64,000 bases of DNA, taken from Xanthomonas sp. DAR 35659 (lineage in GTDB: Bacteria; Pseudomonadota; Gammaproteobacteria; Xanthomonadales; Xanthomonadaceae). The notes beneath the pieces are model-generated. The model did no database searches and was not told where the DNA came from. It saw only the letters and a list, made by a program, of their open reading frames with translations. Position numbers and translations under genes: made by a program. Every line of letters starts with the position of its first letter. Positions within the stretch are counted from its first letter, which is position 1. Positions 26,383 through 35,959 of this stretch are shown one piece after another. The stretch lies in contig NZ_CP162488.1 in NCBI RefSeq assembly GCF_041242975.1, positions 1,664,001 to 1,728,000 of the forward strand. Direction: 5' to 3'.

Positions 26383-26770
26383 GGTCCACGCGGTGTCGCC
26401 GGATGCGGCGGTGGTCGATGCGCTGCGGTTGATGGCCGACAAGGGCATCGGCGCGGTGCTGGTGATGCAGGACGGGCGGCTGGCCGGGATCCTGTCCGAG
26501 CGCGACTACGCGCGCAAGGTAGTGCTGCAGGACCGTTCCTCGGCGACCACGCCGGTGCGCGACATCATGAGCGCCAAGGTGTACACGGTGGACCCGTCGC
26601 AGAGCGTGCAGCAGTGCATGGAGCTGATGACCGGCCAGCGCATCCGCCACCTGCCGGTGGTGCAGGCCGGCACGGTGGTGGGAGTGATCTCGATCGGCGA
26701 CCTGGTCAAGGCGGTGATCGAGGAGCAGCAGCAGGAACTCGATCAGCTGCAGCGCTACATCACCAGCTAA
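26342..26770 (+). CDS. CBS-domain protein
   Basis: 142 residues made of two CBS domains (about 8-62 and 75-132), with the typical G-I-G-A-V-L-V, G-I-L-S-E-R-D-Y-A-R-K and G-V-I-S-I-G-D-L-V-K wording. Such stand-alone pairs bind adenine nucleotides and usually act as energy sensors; the partner is unknown. GGGAGG ahead of the ATG at 26342 fixes the start inside the end of the glycosyltransferase gene. Confidence 0.92.
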   Translation: MRTVRQLLGDKGGEVHAVSPDAAVVDALRLMADKGIGAVLVMQDGRLAGILSERDYARKVVLQDRSSATTPVRDIMSAKVYTVDPSQSVQQCMELMTGQRIRHLPVVQAGTVVGVISIGDLVKAVIEEQQQELDQLQRYITS

Positions 26771-26863
26771 CGGGATTCGGGATTGGGGATTCGGGATTGG
26801 CAACGGCAAAAGCCACGGCGCGCCGCGCTTTTACCATTCCCCAATCCCGATTCCCCATTCCCG
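26770..26863. repeat. Intergenic inverted repeat of the GGGATTCGGGGATT type
   Basis: About 30 bp of repeated 'gggattcggg' wording (26772-26801) pairs imperfectly with its complement at about 26833-26862, between the converging CBS and AsmA genes. A second member of the family is at 56287-56412. Confidence 0.65.
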
Positions 26864-26864
26864 G

Positions 26865-28841
26865 CTATTTGGCATAATGCCCGCCGCAGTCGGCGTCCTT
26901 GCCGGGACCGGTTTCCAGCGTCGCCAGCAAGGCGGCCGGCGGGGCGATGCTGCCCAGCGCCAGGGCCACCGCGCCGCGCACGCCCAGCGCCTTGAAGTCG
27001 GGGCGGAAGCTGGGGTCCTTGAAGGTGCCGCCGACGCGCAGCGGCGAGCGCAGCGACAGGATGCTGCGGTCCTTGGGGCGCGCCTTCAGCAACAGGTCCA
27101 GTTTCTCCTGATCCAGGTCGATGGAGCCGCTGCCGATCAGCAAGGTGTCGGTGCTGTCGAAGGCCAGCGCGCGCGCGTCCATCACGCCGTCGCGGACCGC
27201 GAAATCGCCGAAGGCGCAGCGCACCGGAATCTCGCGGTCCTTGGTGACCAGGAACTTCAGCGATTCGGCCACGTCCAGGCCGGCCAGTTCCATGATCAGG
27301 TTGCTGATGTGGCCCTTGCCCATGCCGATGGCGACGCTGCCGTCGGCACTGCCGAGCATCTGCGCGATCGAGTTGCCGGTGCCGGCCAGGGCGATCTCGC
27401 CCCCGATCGCGCCGGAGGCTTCCTTGGCCAGCTTCCCGTCCGGGAACAGCTTCGCCAGTTGCACGCCGCGCAGGGAGATCTGCGCGCGGGTGGCGATGGC
27501 CGGCTTGCGCGCATCCATGCGGATGTCCGAACGCAGGTCGCCGCCGGCCACGCCGAAATTCAGCGGTTGCAGCAGCAGGACGCCGTCGTTGAGTTTCAGG
27601 TGCGCATCCATGTCGTCCAGCGGCAGCGTCTGCGCGTTGATCCGCTGCGCCTTCCAGCGCACGTCGGCATCCATCGCGCGCAGCTTGCCGAGGTTGTAGG
27701 GGGTGGATGGCAGTACCTTGTCGTCGGCTGCGAGCTTGGCCGCCTGCGCTTTCTGCTCCGCGTTGGCGGTCTCGCCGGCGCCGGTGCGCGGCGGCGCGCC
27801 GACGAAGCCGGCGAGGTCGTCGAAATCCAGGCGCCGCGAGCGCAAGTCAGCGCGCAGGAACGGACGTTGCCCGGCGGTGTCGATCTGCACGTCGCCGGCC
27901 AGGTCGCTGTCGCCGGCGCGACCGCTGAAATTCTCGTAGCGCCAGACTTCGCCGTTGCGCTTGAGCCGGCCGTCGAGCTGATACGGCGGCGTGGACGGAA
28001 TGGCGATGCCGAGCAGGGGATACAGGTGCGCCATGTCCGCGCCGGCCAGGGTCAGTTGCAGGTCGAACACGCGCAACTGGAAGGGATTGGTCAGCGTGCC
28101 GCGCATGTGCGCACGGGTGCTGCCGGCGCTGCCGCGCAGATCGACGCGGAACGGGTGGTCGCTCTCGCTCAGTTCCAGCGGCGAGGCGGTGCTGCCCTTG
28201 AGCGTGAACGGATTGCCGCGCCAGCGGCCGTCGCCGGCCACCGCGATCGGCGGCGCCGCATCGCCGCGTCGGCGCTGCGAGACCAGGCTGTCGACGCTGA
28301 CGTCGATGTCGGTGCGGCCGCGGACGTCTTGGAACTTGAGCCGTCCCTGCTGCACCAGCAGCCGTCCCAGCACCACCTGACTGCCACCGCCGCCGCCGAA
28401 GTTCCAGTTGCCGGGACGCCCGTCCGGGCCGGTCTCCAGCAGCAGGTTCGGCCGGGTCAGGCGAATCTCGGGGATGCGCACCTTGCCGCGCAGCAACGGC
28501 CACAGCGCCAGGTCGATCTCGGCGCGTTGCGCATCGGCCATCTGCGGCTGCTTCGACCAGTCCGCGTTGGCGAAGCGCAGGCGGTCGCCGCGGATCGTGA
28601 TGGTGCCGCCGAGGTCGACATCGAGGTCGCCGTCGATGTGCAACCCGCGGCCGGTCTTGGCCTGCACCGCGCGCTCGACCGGCCCCTTGAACCAGTTCCA
28701 GTCGAAGACGAGGATGACGATCAGCAGAAGCAGCACCAGCGCGCCGAGCACGAACGGCCAGCGCCGCAGACGGCCGTCGTTGCGCCGCCACGGCCAGGAG
28801 CGGCGGCGTGCGCCGGATGCGGAAACGGGTTCGCGAGCCAT
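26865..28841 (-). CDS. AsmA-family protein
   Basis: 658 residues. One membrane helix lies at about 29-47 after a basic N-terminus, followed by the chorein-like N-terminal AsmA region (F-D-W-N-W-F-K-G-P-V-E-R-A-V) and the C-terminal AsmA_2 domain with its repeated A-L-A-F-D-S-T-D and G-S-G-S-I-D-L wording. AsmA-like proteins span the periplasm from the inner membrane and are implicated in lipid transport to the outer membrane. It is the last gene of a minus-strand series that includes trhA and prfC. Confidence 0.88.
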   Translation of the reverse strand: MAREPVSASGARRRSWPWRRNDGRLRRWPFVLGALVLLLLIVILVFDWNWFKGPVERAVQAKTGRGLHIDGDLDVDLGGTITIRGDRLRFANADWSKQPQMADAQRAEIDLALWPLLRGKVRIPEIRLTRPNLLLETGPDGRPGNWNFGGGGGSQVVLGRLLVQQGRLKFQDVRGRTDIDVSVDSLVSQRRRGDAAPPIAVAGDGRWRGNPFTLKGSTASPLELSESDHPFRVDLRGSAGSTRAHMRGTLTNPFQLRVFDLQLTLAGADMAHLYPLLGIAIPSTPPYQLDGRLKRNGEVWRYENFSGRAGDSDLAGDVQIDTAGQRPFLRADLRSRRLDFDDLAGFVGAPPRTGAGETANAEQKAQAAKLAADDKVLPSTPYNLGKLRAMDADVRWKAQRINAQTLPLDDMDAHLKLNDGVLLLQPLNFGVAGGDLRSDIRMDARKPAIATRAQISLRGVQLAKLFPDGKLAKEASGAIGGEIALAGTGNSIAQMLGSADGSVAIGMGKGHISNLIMELAGLDVAESLKFLVTKDREIPVRCAFGDFAVRDGVMDARALAFDSTDTLLIGSGSIDLDQEKLDLLLKARPKDRSILSLRSPLRVGGTFKDPSFRPDFKALGVRGAVALALGSIAPPAALLATLETGPGKDADCGGHYAK

Positions 28842-28890
28842 GCGGCCATCCTAGGCAGCCGCCGTGCACGGGGCGCGAAAGTGACCGGGC

Positions 28891-29562
28891 TCAGAGCACC
28901 TGGGCGGTCACCGCGACGAAATGGCAGACGCTGCCGGCGAGCACGAACAGGTGCCAGATGGCGTGGAAGTAGCGCACCGTGTCGCGCTGGTAGAAATACG
29001 TGCCCAGCGTATAGAACAGGCCGCCGGCCAGCAGCCAGCACAGGGTCGGCACATCGACCGAACGCAGCAGCGGCTCGATCGCGACCACGATCAACCAGCC
29101 CATGGCCAGGTAGAGAATGGTGGAGAGCAGCCGGAAGCGGCCGGTGAAGAACAGCTTGAACACCACCCCGGCCAGGGCGATGCTCCAGATCGCGGCGAAC
29201 AGCCCCCAGCCCCACGGGCCGCGCAGGCCGATCAGGGTGAACGGGGTGTAGGTGCCGGCGATCAGCACGTAGATCGCGCAATGGTCCAGCACCTGCAGCC
29301 GCGCCTTGGCGCCGGGATGCGGGATGGCGTGGTACAGCGTGGAGGCGGTGTACAGCAGCAGCAAGGCGACGCCGAACACGATCGCGCCGGCCAGTTGCCA
29401 GCCGTCGCCATAGATGGCGGCCAGGGTGATCAGCACCGAGCTGCCGGCCAGTGCGGCGATCGCGCCCAGGCCGTGGGTCAGGGCGCTGGCGAGTTCGTCG
29501 CGCCAGTCCGTGGAAGGCGGCGCGTCGGCGTTCGAGTAGGCGGGCGACCGGTCTGCATCCAT
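28891..29562 (-). CDS. trhA: Hemolysin III / TrhA-family membrane protein
   Basis: 223 residues with seven hydrophobic segments, the PAQR/HlyIII fold. Typical motifs are seen: E-L-A-S-A-L-T-H-G-L-G near residue 23, S-T-L-Y-H-A-I and D-H-C-A-I-Y-V-L-I-A-G-T-Y-T-P in the middle, and F-H-A-I-W-H-L-F-V near the end. Bacterial TrhA proteins act in membrane energetics and fluidity homeostasis; haemolysis is not implied. The ATG at 29562 matches family N-termini; the longer frame upstream is arginine-rich and not coding. Confidence 0.92.
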   Translation of the reverse strand: MDADRSPAYSNADAPPSTDWRDELASALTHGLGAIAALAGSSVLITLAAIYGDGWQLAGAIVFGVALLLLYTASTLYHAIPHPGAKARLQVLDHCAIYVLIAGTYTPFTLIGLRGPWGWGLFAAIWSIALAGVVFKLFFTGRFRLLSTILYLAMGWLIVVAIEPLLRSVDVPTLCWLLAGGLFYTLGTYFYQRDTVRYFHAIWHLFVLAGSVCHFVAVTAQVL

Positions 29563-29671
29563 GGGCTTGCAAGGTATCGCAATTGCGAGCGGTTCGCATC
29601 CGCTGCGGCGCCGGCGGGCGGCGCCGGTTGGGCTTGCGCTCAGCCGACGCAGGCCCCGCGGTCGCGCAGGC

Positions 29672-31276
<1,605 letters not shown>

Positions 31277-31325
31277 GGGCGGTACGCCCGCAACGGGCGT
31301 CATCGGAGACGGAGGAAGCCGGCGA

Positions 31326-32210
31326 TTATAGCGGGCTTGCCGGTGCGGCCGTTTGGTCGGGATGGGCGAAGCGTAGTTCGCCCAGGGGTCCTGCCATGCG
31401 GAACGGCACCGATTCCAGGCGCACGCCGCGGTTGAGCTGGACTGCGAAATGCAGGTGCGGGCCGCTGCTCAGGCCGGTGTTGCCGGACAGGCCGAGGCGT
31501 TCGCCGCGCGTGACCGCCTGGCCGACCCGCACCTGCACGCCGCCCGCGGCCAGGTGCGCGTAGATCGCCATGCTGCCGTCGGCGTGCACCACCCGCACTA
31601 GGTTGGCGGCCTGGCCCAGGCGCGGGTCGGTGCCGGATTCGCGGAAATCGTCGCGTACCTCCATCACCACGCCCTCGCGCGCGGCCAGCACCGGCGTGCC
31701 GTCGGGGAGGGCGAAATCCAGGGCATAGGCATTGGCCGGATCGCGATGGCTGAACGCGCCGCCGAAGCCCTGGTCGATGCGCACCGGGCGGTCGGCGAAG
31801 GGCAGGGCGTACAGCACGTCGTCGGCGCGGGTGCGCGGCGTGCCGGGCACGGCCTCGATGCGCAGTTGGGCGCTGTCGCCGCCGGTCTCGGCCTGGCCGC
31901 CCACTGGATACAGGTGGGCGACCACGCGGCGTTCGCCAGCGGCCAGTTCCACGGTCAGTGGCAGCGCGGGCACGGCGGTGAAGCTGGCGGCGTCGCCCTG
32001 CAAGCGGATCTGCACCGGGCCGCCCAGCGGATTGCCCAGTGCGACCTCGCGCAGGCCGCTTGCGCGGGTCACCACCTCCAGCCATGCCGGGGCGGGCCGT
32101 GCCGCGGGCCGCGGCGCATGCCAGCGCGGCAGCGGCTGCGCGAGCGCGCCGGTCGCGCCCGCCAGCGACAGGATCACGGCAAGCCAGTGGCGGAGGTGGC
32201 GTCGGCGCAC
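31326..32210 (-). CDS. Exported M23-family metallopeptidase
   Basis: 294 residues with a signal peptide of about 24 residues (ending G-A-L-A-Q). The LytM/M23 domain occupies the C-terminal half, with zinc ligands in S-H-R-D...Y-A-L-D-F and the H-x-H motif G-P-H-L-H-F. These cleave peptidoglycan cross-bridges or activate amidases in the periplasm. No lysin-type binding domain is visible; the N-terminal 120 residues look like an Ig-like beta domain. Divergent from the methionine operon. Confidence 0.88.
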   Translation of the reverse strand: MRRRHLRHWLAVILSLAGATGALAQPLPRWHAPRPAARPAPAWLEVVTRASGLREVALGNPLGGPVQIRLQGDAASFTAVPALPLTVELAAGERRVVAHLYPVGGQAETGGDSAQLRIEAVPGTPRTRADDVLYALPFADRPVRIDQGFGGAFSHRDPANAYALDFALPDGTPVLAAREGVVMEVRDDFRESGTDPRLGQAANLVRVVHADGSMAIYAHLAAGGVQVRVGQAVTRGERLGLSGNTGLSSGPHLHFAVQLNRGVRLESVPFRMAGPLGELRFAHPDQTAAPASPL

Positions 32211-32291
32211 GGACAGGGCAGCGATAAGGGAGGCGGAGTATGGCCGAGGCCAGGGATCGAAAAATCATATCGCTTCATCCGAATAAAGAGA

Positions 32292-32320
32292 TTGACACGA
32301 CCGAAAAACGCTGGCATCGT
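32292..32320 (+). promoter_or_regulatory. Promoter of the metX-metB-hom operon
   Basis: TTGACA (32292-32297), 17-bp spacer, weak -10 CATCGT (32315-32320), placed so that the transcript begins at the riboswitch 5' end. Confidence 0.55.
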
Positions 32321-32326
32321 GGCTCC

Positions 32327-32441
32327 ACCATCGAGACCGGCGGAGGGACAGGCCCTTTGATGCCGGGGCAGCCAGCGGACGCGCAAGCGACCGTGTAGGT
32401 GCCAAATCCTGCGGGGACCACCGCGTCCGCCGAAAGATGGT
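32327..32441 (+). ncRNA. SAM-I riboswitch (S-box leader)
   Basis: The sequence carries the S-box core in order: GGCGGAGGGAC with GGCCC after it, TTTGATGCC, GGGGCAGCC, then GGTGCCAAATCCTGC and the 3' GAAAGATGG. P1 pairs 32327-32332 with 32436-32441. Binding of S-adenosylmethionine by this class turns off methionine-synthesis genes. No clear T-tailed terminator lies between it and metX; short hairpins at 32447-32463 and near 32470-32485 precede the start codon, so control may act on translation. Confidence 0.92.
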
Positions 32442-32513
32442 TCGATCCATGCCCTCTGCATGGCGAACGCGAGCTCCGCGAAGCTCGATGGCCGTTCCTC
32501 TCCGGATACCGTC

Positions 32514-33560
32514 ATGCGCCTCGCGAACACGCCACAACGCCCCACGCCCGTCTTTGCCTCCTCCGACCGCCATGCCGCGCCGGCGGCCCCGGCCGACGGC
32601 GTGCACGCGATGCGCGGCGAGATCGCGGTCGCGTTGCCGCTGCGCCATGCCGGCGTGCAGTTATTGCGCTTGCGCTACGAACTGAGCGGCCCCGCCGCCG
32701 CGCCGGTGGTGTTCGTCGCCGGCGGCATCTCCGCGCACCGCCACCTCGCGGCCAATGCCAGCTTTCCCGAGAAGGGCTGGGCCGAAGGCCTGGTCGGGCC
32801 GGGGCGGGCGCTGGATCCCACGCAGCGGCGGTTGCTGGCGTTCGATTTCGTCGGCGCCGACGGCAGCCTGGACGCGCCGATCGACAGCGCCGACCAGGCC
32901 GATGCCATCGCCGCGCTGCTGGATGCGCTGGACATCGCGCAACTGCACGGCTTCGTCGGCTACTCCTACGGAGCACTGGTCGGCCTGCAACTGGCGGTGC
33001 GGCATCCGCAGCGCCTGCACAAGTTGATCGCGGTCAGCGGCGCGCATCGCGCGCACCCGTATGCGGCGGCCTGGCGCGCGCTGCAACGCCGCGCGGTGGC
33101 GCTGGGCCAACTGCAATGCGCCGAAAGCCACGGGCTGTCGCTGGCGCGGCAGTTCGCGATGCTCAGCTACCGCACCCCGGAGGAATTCGGCGAGCGCTTC
33201 GATGCGCCGCCGGAAGTGATCAACGGCCGCGTCCGCGTCGCCGCCGAGGACTATCTGGACGCCGCCGGCGCGCAGTACGTGGCGCGCACCCAGGTTAACG
33301 CCTACCTGCGCCTGTCCGAATCCATCGACCTGCACCGCATCGATCCGGCCGCCGTCGCCGTGCCCACGGTGGTGGTGGCGGTGGAAGGCGACCGCCTGGT
33401 GCCGCTGTCGGACCTGGTGGCCCTGGTCGAAGGGCTTGGCCCGCGCGGCAGCCTGCGTGTGCTGCGCTCGCCCTACGGCCACGACGCCTTCCTCAAAGAG
33501 ACCGATCGCATCGACGCGATCCTCGCCACCGCCCTTCGCCCCACTGGAGCCGCCGCATGA
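32514..33560 (+). CDS. metX: Homoserine O-acyltransferase-like alpha/beta hydrolase
   Basis: 348 residues. The alpha/beta-hydrolase triad is Ser151 (G-Y-S-Y-G-A), Asp293 (E-G-D-R-L-V) and His323 (Y-G-H-D-A-F), as in MetX enzymes that acylate homoserine to start trans-sulfuration. The nucleophile elbow reads G-Y-S-Y-G rather than the common G-G-S-M-G, so the acyl donor (acetyl- or succinyl-CoA) is uncertain. First gene behind the SAM-I riboswitch; its stop overlaps metB (ATGA). The ATG at 32514 lacks a strong ribosome site, and 32460 is an alternative that falls in the leader hairpin. Confidence 0.8.
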   Translation: MRLANTPQRPTPVFASSDRHAAPAAPADGVHAMRGEIAVALPLRHAGVQLLRLRYELSGPAAAPVVFVAGGISAHRHLAANASFPEKGWAEGLVGPGRALDPTQRRLLAFDFVGADGSLDAPIDSADQADAIAALLDALDIAQLHGFVGYSYGALVGLQLAVRHPQRLHKLIAVSGAHRAHPYAAAWRALQRRAVALGQLQCAESHGLSLARQFAMLSYRTPEEFGERFDAPPEVINGRVRVAAEDYLDAAGAQYVARTQVNAYLRLSESIDLHRIDPAAVAVPTVVVAVEGDRLVPLSDLVALVEGLGPRGSLRVLRSPYGHDAFLKETDRIDAILATALRPTGAAA

Positions 33561-34774
33561 GCACTGCCCACGACACCGATCTGCCCTGTAGCGCCGCCAC
33601 CGCCGCGGTTCGCGCCGGCATCGACCGCGACACCGCCTACGGCGCGGTGACCCCGCCGATCGTGCTGTCGTCGAACTTCAGCTTCGATGGCTTCGGCAAC
33701 AAGCGCCAGTACGACTACACCCGCAGCGGCAACCCCACCCGCGACCTGCTCGGCGAAGCGCTGGCGGAGCTGGAAGGCGGCGCCGGCGGCGTGATCACCG
33801 CCACCGGCATGGGTGCGATCAACCTGGTGCTCAACGCGCTGCTGCAGCCCGGCGACAAGCTGGTGGTGCCGCACGACGCGTACGGCGGCAGCTGGCGGCT
33901 GTTCAACGCGCTGGCCAAGAAGGGCCATTTCGAGCTGATCACCGCCGACCTGACCGATCCGCGCTCGCTGGCCGATGCGCTGGCGCAGGCGCCGCGGCTG
34001 GTGCTGATCGAGACCCCGTCCAACCCGCTGCTGCGCATCACCGACCTGCGCTTCGTCATCGACGCCACGCACAAGGCCGGCGCGCTGGCGGTGGTCGACA
34101 ACACCTTCCTGTCGCCGGCGCTGCAGACCCCGATCGCCTTCGGCGCCGACCTGGTGATCCATTCCACCACCAAGTACGTCAACGGCCACAGCGACGTGGT
34201 CGGCGGCGCGGTGATCGCCGCCAATGCCGAGCTGCACCAGCAACTGGTGTGGTGGGCCAATGCGCTGGGCCTGACCGGCTCGCCGTTCGATGCGTTCCTG
34301 ACCTTGCGCGGCCTGCGCACGCTGGATGCGCGCCTGCGCGCGCACCAGGAGAACGCGCAGGCGGTGGTGGATCTGCTGGACGGACACGCGGCGGTACGCC
34401 AGGTCTATTACCCCGGTCTGGCCACGCATCCGGGCCACGCGGTGGCGGCGCGGCAGCAGCGCGGTTTCGGCGCGATGATCAGTTTCGAACTGGCCGGCGG
34501 CGAAGCCGAGGTGCGCGCCTTCGTCGATGGCCTGCGCTATTTCACCCTGGCCGAATCGCTGGGTGGCGTGGAGAGCCTGATCGCGCATCCGGCGACGATG
34601 ACGCATGCGGCGATGACCGCCGAGGCGCGTGCCAACGCCGGGATCGGCGACGGCCTGCTGCGGCTGTCGGTGGGCATCGAGTCCAGTGCGGACCTGGTCG
34701 CCGACCTGCAGGCCGGCCTGTTGCGCGCGCAGCAGGCCGGCGCGGCGCTGGCCCGCAAACGGGTGGACGCGTGA
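33557..34774 (+). CDS. metB: Cystathionine gamma-synthase-type PLP enzyme
   Basis: 405 residues of the Cys/Met metabolism PLP family. The cofactor lysine is Lys206 in H-S-T-T-K-Y-V-N-G-H-S-D-V; Y-T-R-S-G-N-P-T and E-T-P-S-N-P are also present. It joins cysteine to O-acylhomoserine to give cystathionine. Methionine gamma-lyase and O-succinylhomoserine sulfhydrylase share these motifs, but position between metX and hom under a SAM riboswitch supports metB. Both ends overlap neighbours by four bases. Confidence 0.9.
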   Translation: MSTAHDTDLPCSAATAAVRAGIDRDTAYGAVTPPIVLSSNFSFDGFGNKRQYDYTRSGNPTRDLLGEALAELEGGAGGVITATGMGAINLVLNALLQPGDKLVVPHDAYGGSWRLFNALAKKGHFELITADLTDPRSLADALAQAPRLVLIETPSNPLLRITDLRFVIDATHKAGALAVVDNTFLSPALQTPIAFGADLVIHSTTKYVNGHSDVVGGAVIAANAELHQQLVWWANALGLTGSPFDAFLTLRGLRTLDARLRAHQENAQAVVDLLDGHAAVRQVYYPGLATHPGHAVAARQQRGFGAMISFELAGGEAEVRAFVDGLRYFTLAESLGGVESLIAHPATMTHAAMTAEARANAGIGDGLLRLSVGIESSADLVADLQAGLLRAQQAGAALARKRVDA

Positions 34775-35862
34775 GCCGTCTCGCCGACGACGCCCTGGCG
34801 CCGCGGTCGCGCGCCGCGGCGGTCGCGCAGGCGCCGCGATTGGCCTTGCTCGGGACCGGCACCGTTGGCCGCGCCTTCGTCGCGCGCTATCAGGCCTTGC
34901 AGCAGCGGCGCCCGCGCCTGCCGGACTTCGCCTGGCTGGGCAATTCGCGTACCCGCCAGGCCTGCTCGCCGAACGCTCCGGCGTCCGCGCTGGAGGCGGC
35001 CAACGCCGCCCCGCGCGGCGCCTGCGCGCCGGCGCTGGCGGCGGACGGGTTGCGCCGCGGCGACGTGCTGGTCGATGCCACCGCCAGCGATGCCGTCGCC
35101 CAGCGGCACGCGCAGTGGCTGGCGCGCGGCGTGCACGTGGTCACCGCGAACAAGCTCGGCCGCGGCGCGGCGCTGGAGCGCGCGCAACAGATCGAGGCGG
35201 CGCGGCATGCCGGGGCCAGCCATTACGGCGACAGCGCCACGGTCGGCGCCGGCCTGCCGTTGCTCAGCAGCGTGCGCGCGCTGGCCGCCGGCGGCGATCG
35301 GATCCACGCGGTCGAAGGCGTACTGTCGGGATCCTTGGCCTGGCTGTTCCACCGCTACGACGGCGCGCGGACGTTCTCCGACTGCGTGCGCGAGGCGGCG
35401 GCGGCCGGCTACACCGAGCCGGATCCGCGCGAGGACCTGTCCGGCGAGGACGTGCGGCGCAAGCTGCTGATCCTCGCGCGCGCGGCCGGCGTGGCGCTGC
35501 GTGCCGAGCAGGTGCAGGTGGCGTCGCTGCTGCCGGCGGCCTTGGTCGCGGCGGCACCGACCGAACTGGATGCGGCGCTGTCGACGCTGGACGCGCCGCT
35601 GGCCGCGCGCCTGGCGCGGGCGCGCGCCAATGGCGCCTGCCTGCGCTTCGTCGGCCGTTTCGATGCGCATGGCGCTTCCGTGGAATTGCGCGAACTGCCG
35701 CTGGGCCATCCACTGGCCAGCGGCGCCGGCACCGACAACCGCGTCGCCATCCACAGCGACCGCTACCTGCAGCAACCTTTGCTGATCCAGGGGCCCGGCG
35801 CCGGCGCCGAGGTGACCGCGGCGGCCTTGCTCGACGACGTGCTGCGCATCGCCGCCGATTGA
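34771..35862 (+). CDS. hom: Homoserine dehydrogenase (monofunctional, no ACT domain)
   Basis: 363 residues from a GTG that overlaps the metB stop (GTGA). N-terminal nucleotide fold G-T-G-T-V-G-R; T-A-N-K-L-G; the dimer/catalytic region E-G-V-L-S-G-S-L-A-W-L-F; and the signature G-Y-T-E-P-D-P-R-E-D-L-S-G-E-D-V-R-R-K. It resembles the C-terminal half of ThrA/MetL and lacks both aspartokinase and the ACT domain of single homoserine dehydrogenases, so it should not be feedback-inhibited by threonine through ACT. It supplies homoserine to MetX. The open frame continues upstream through metB but is not coding there. Confidence 0.9.
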   Translation: MSRLADDALAPRSRAAAVAQAPRLALLGTGTVGRAFVARYQALQQRRPRLPDFAWLGNSRTRQACSPNAPASALEAANAAPRGACAPALAADGLRRGDVLVDATASDAVAQRHAQWLARGVHVVTANKLGRGAALERAQQIEAARHAGASHYGDSATVGAGLPLLSSVRALAAGGDRIHAVEGVLSGSLAWLFHRYDGARTFSDCVREAAAAGYTEPDPREDLSGEDVRRKLLILARAAGVALRAEQVQVASLLPAALVAAAPTELDAALSTLDAPLAARLARARANGACLRFVGRFDAHGASVELRELPLGHPLASGAGTDNRVAIHSDRYLQQPLLIQGPGAGAEVTAAALLDDVLRIAAD

Positions 35863-35910
35863 GCGTGCGCGCCGGCGGCTTGGCACGGCCGGTTGCCGGA
35901 TCGGGAAACG

Positions 35911-35938
35911 AGGAACGCCGGCTAGCGCCGGCGTTCCT
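35911..35938. terminator. Hairpin terminator between hom and the chitinase gene
   Basis: A perfect 11-bp stem (35912-35922 with 35927-35937), 4-base loop, extended by one A-T pair; the minus-strand tail reads CGTTTCCC. It lies between converging genes and can serve either. Confidence 0.75.
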
Positions 35939-35959
35939 GCGAGGGGTGATGCCGCGCGG

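Noticed and set aside
23425..26448. Hsp33 as part of a 1007-codon open frame
   Set aside because: Only the last 298 codons match Hsp33; the upstream part is antisense to mtgA and the glycosyltransferase.
28891..29562. Haemolysin toxin
   Set aside because: Despite the family name, the sequence is a seven-helix membrane homeostasis protein with no toxin features.
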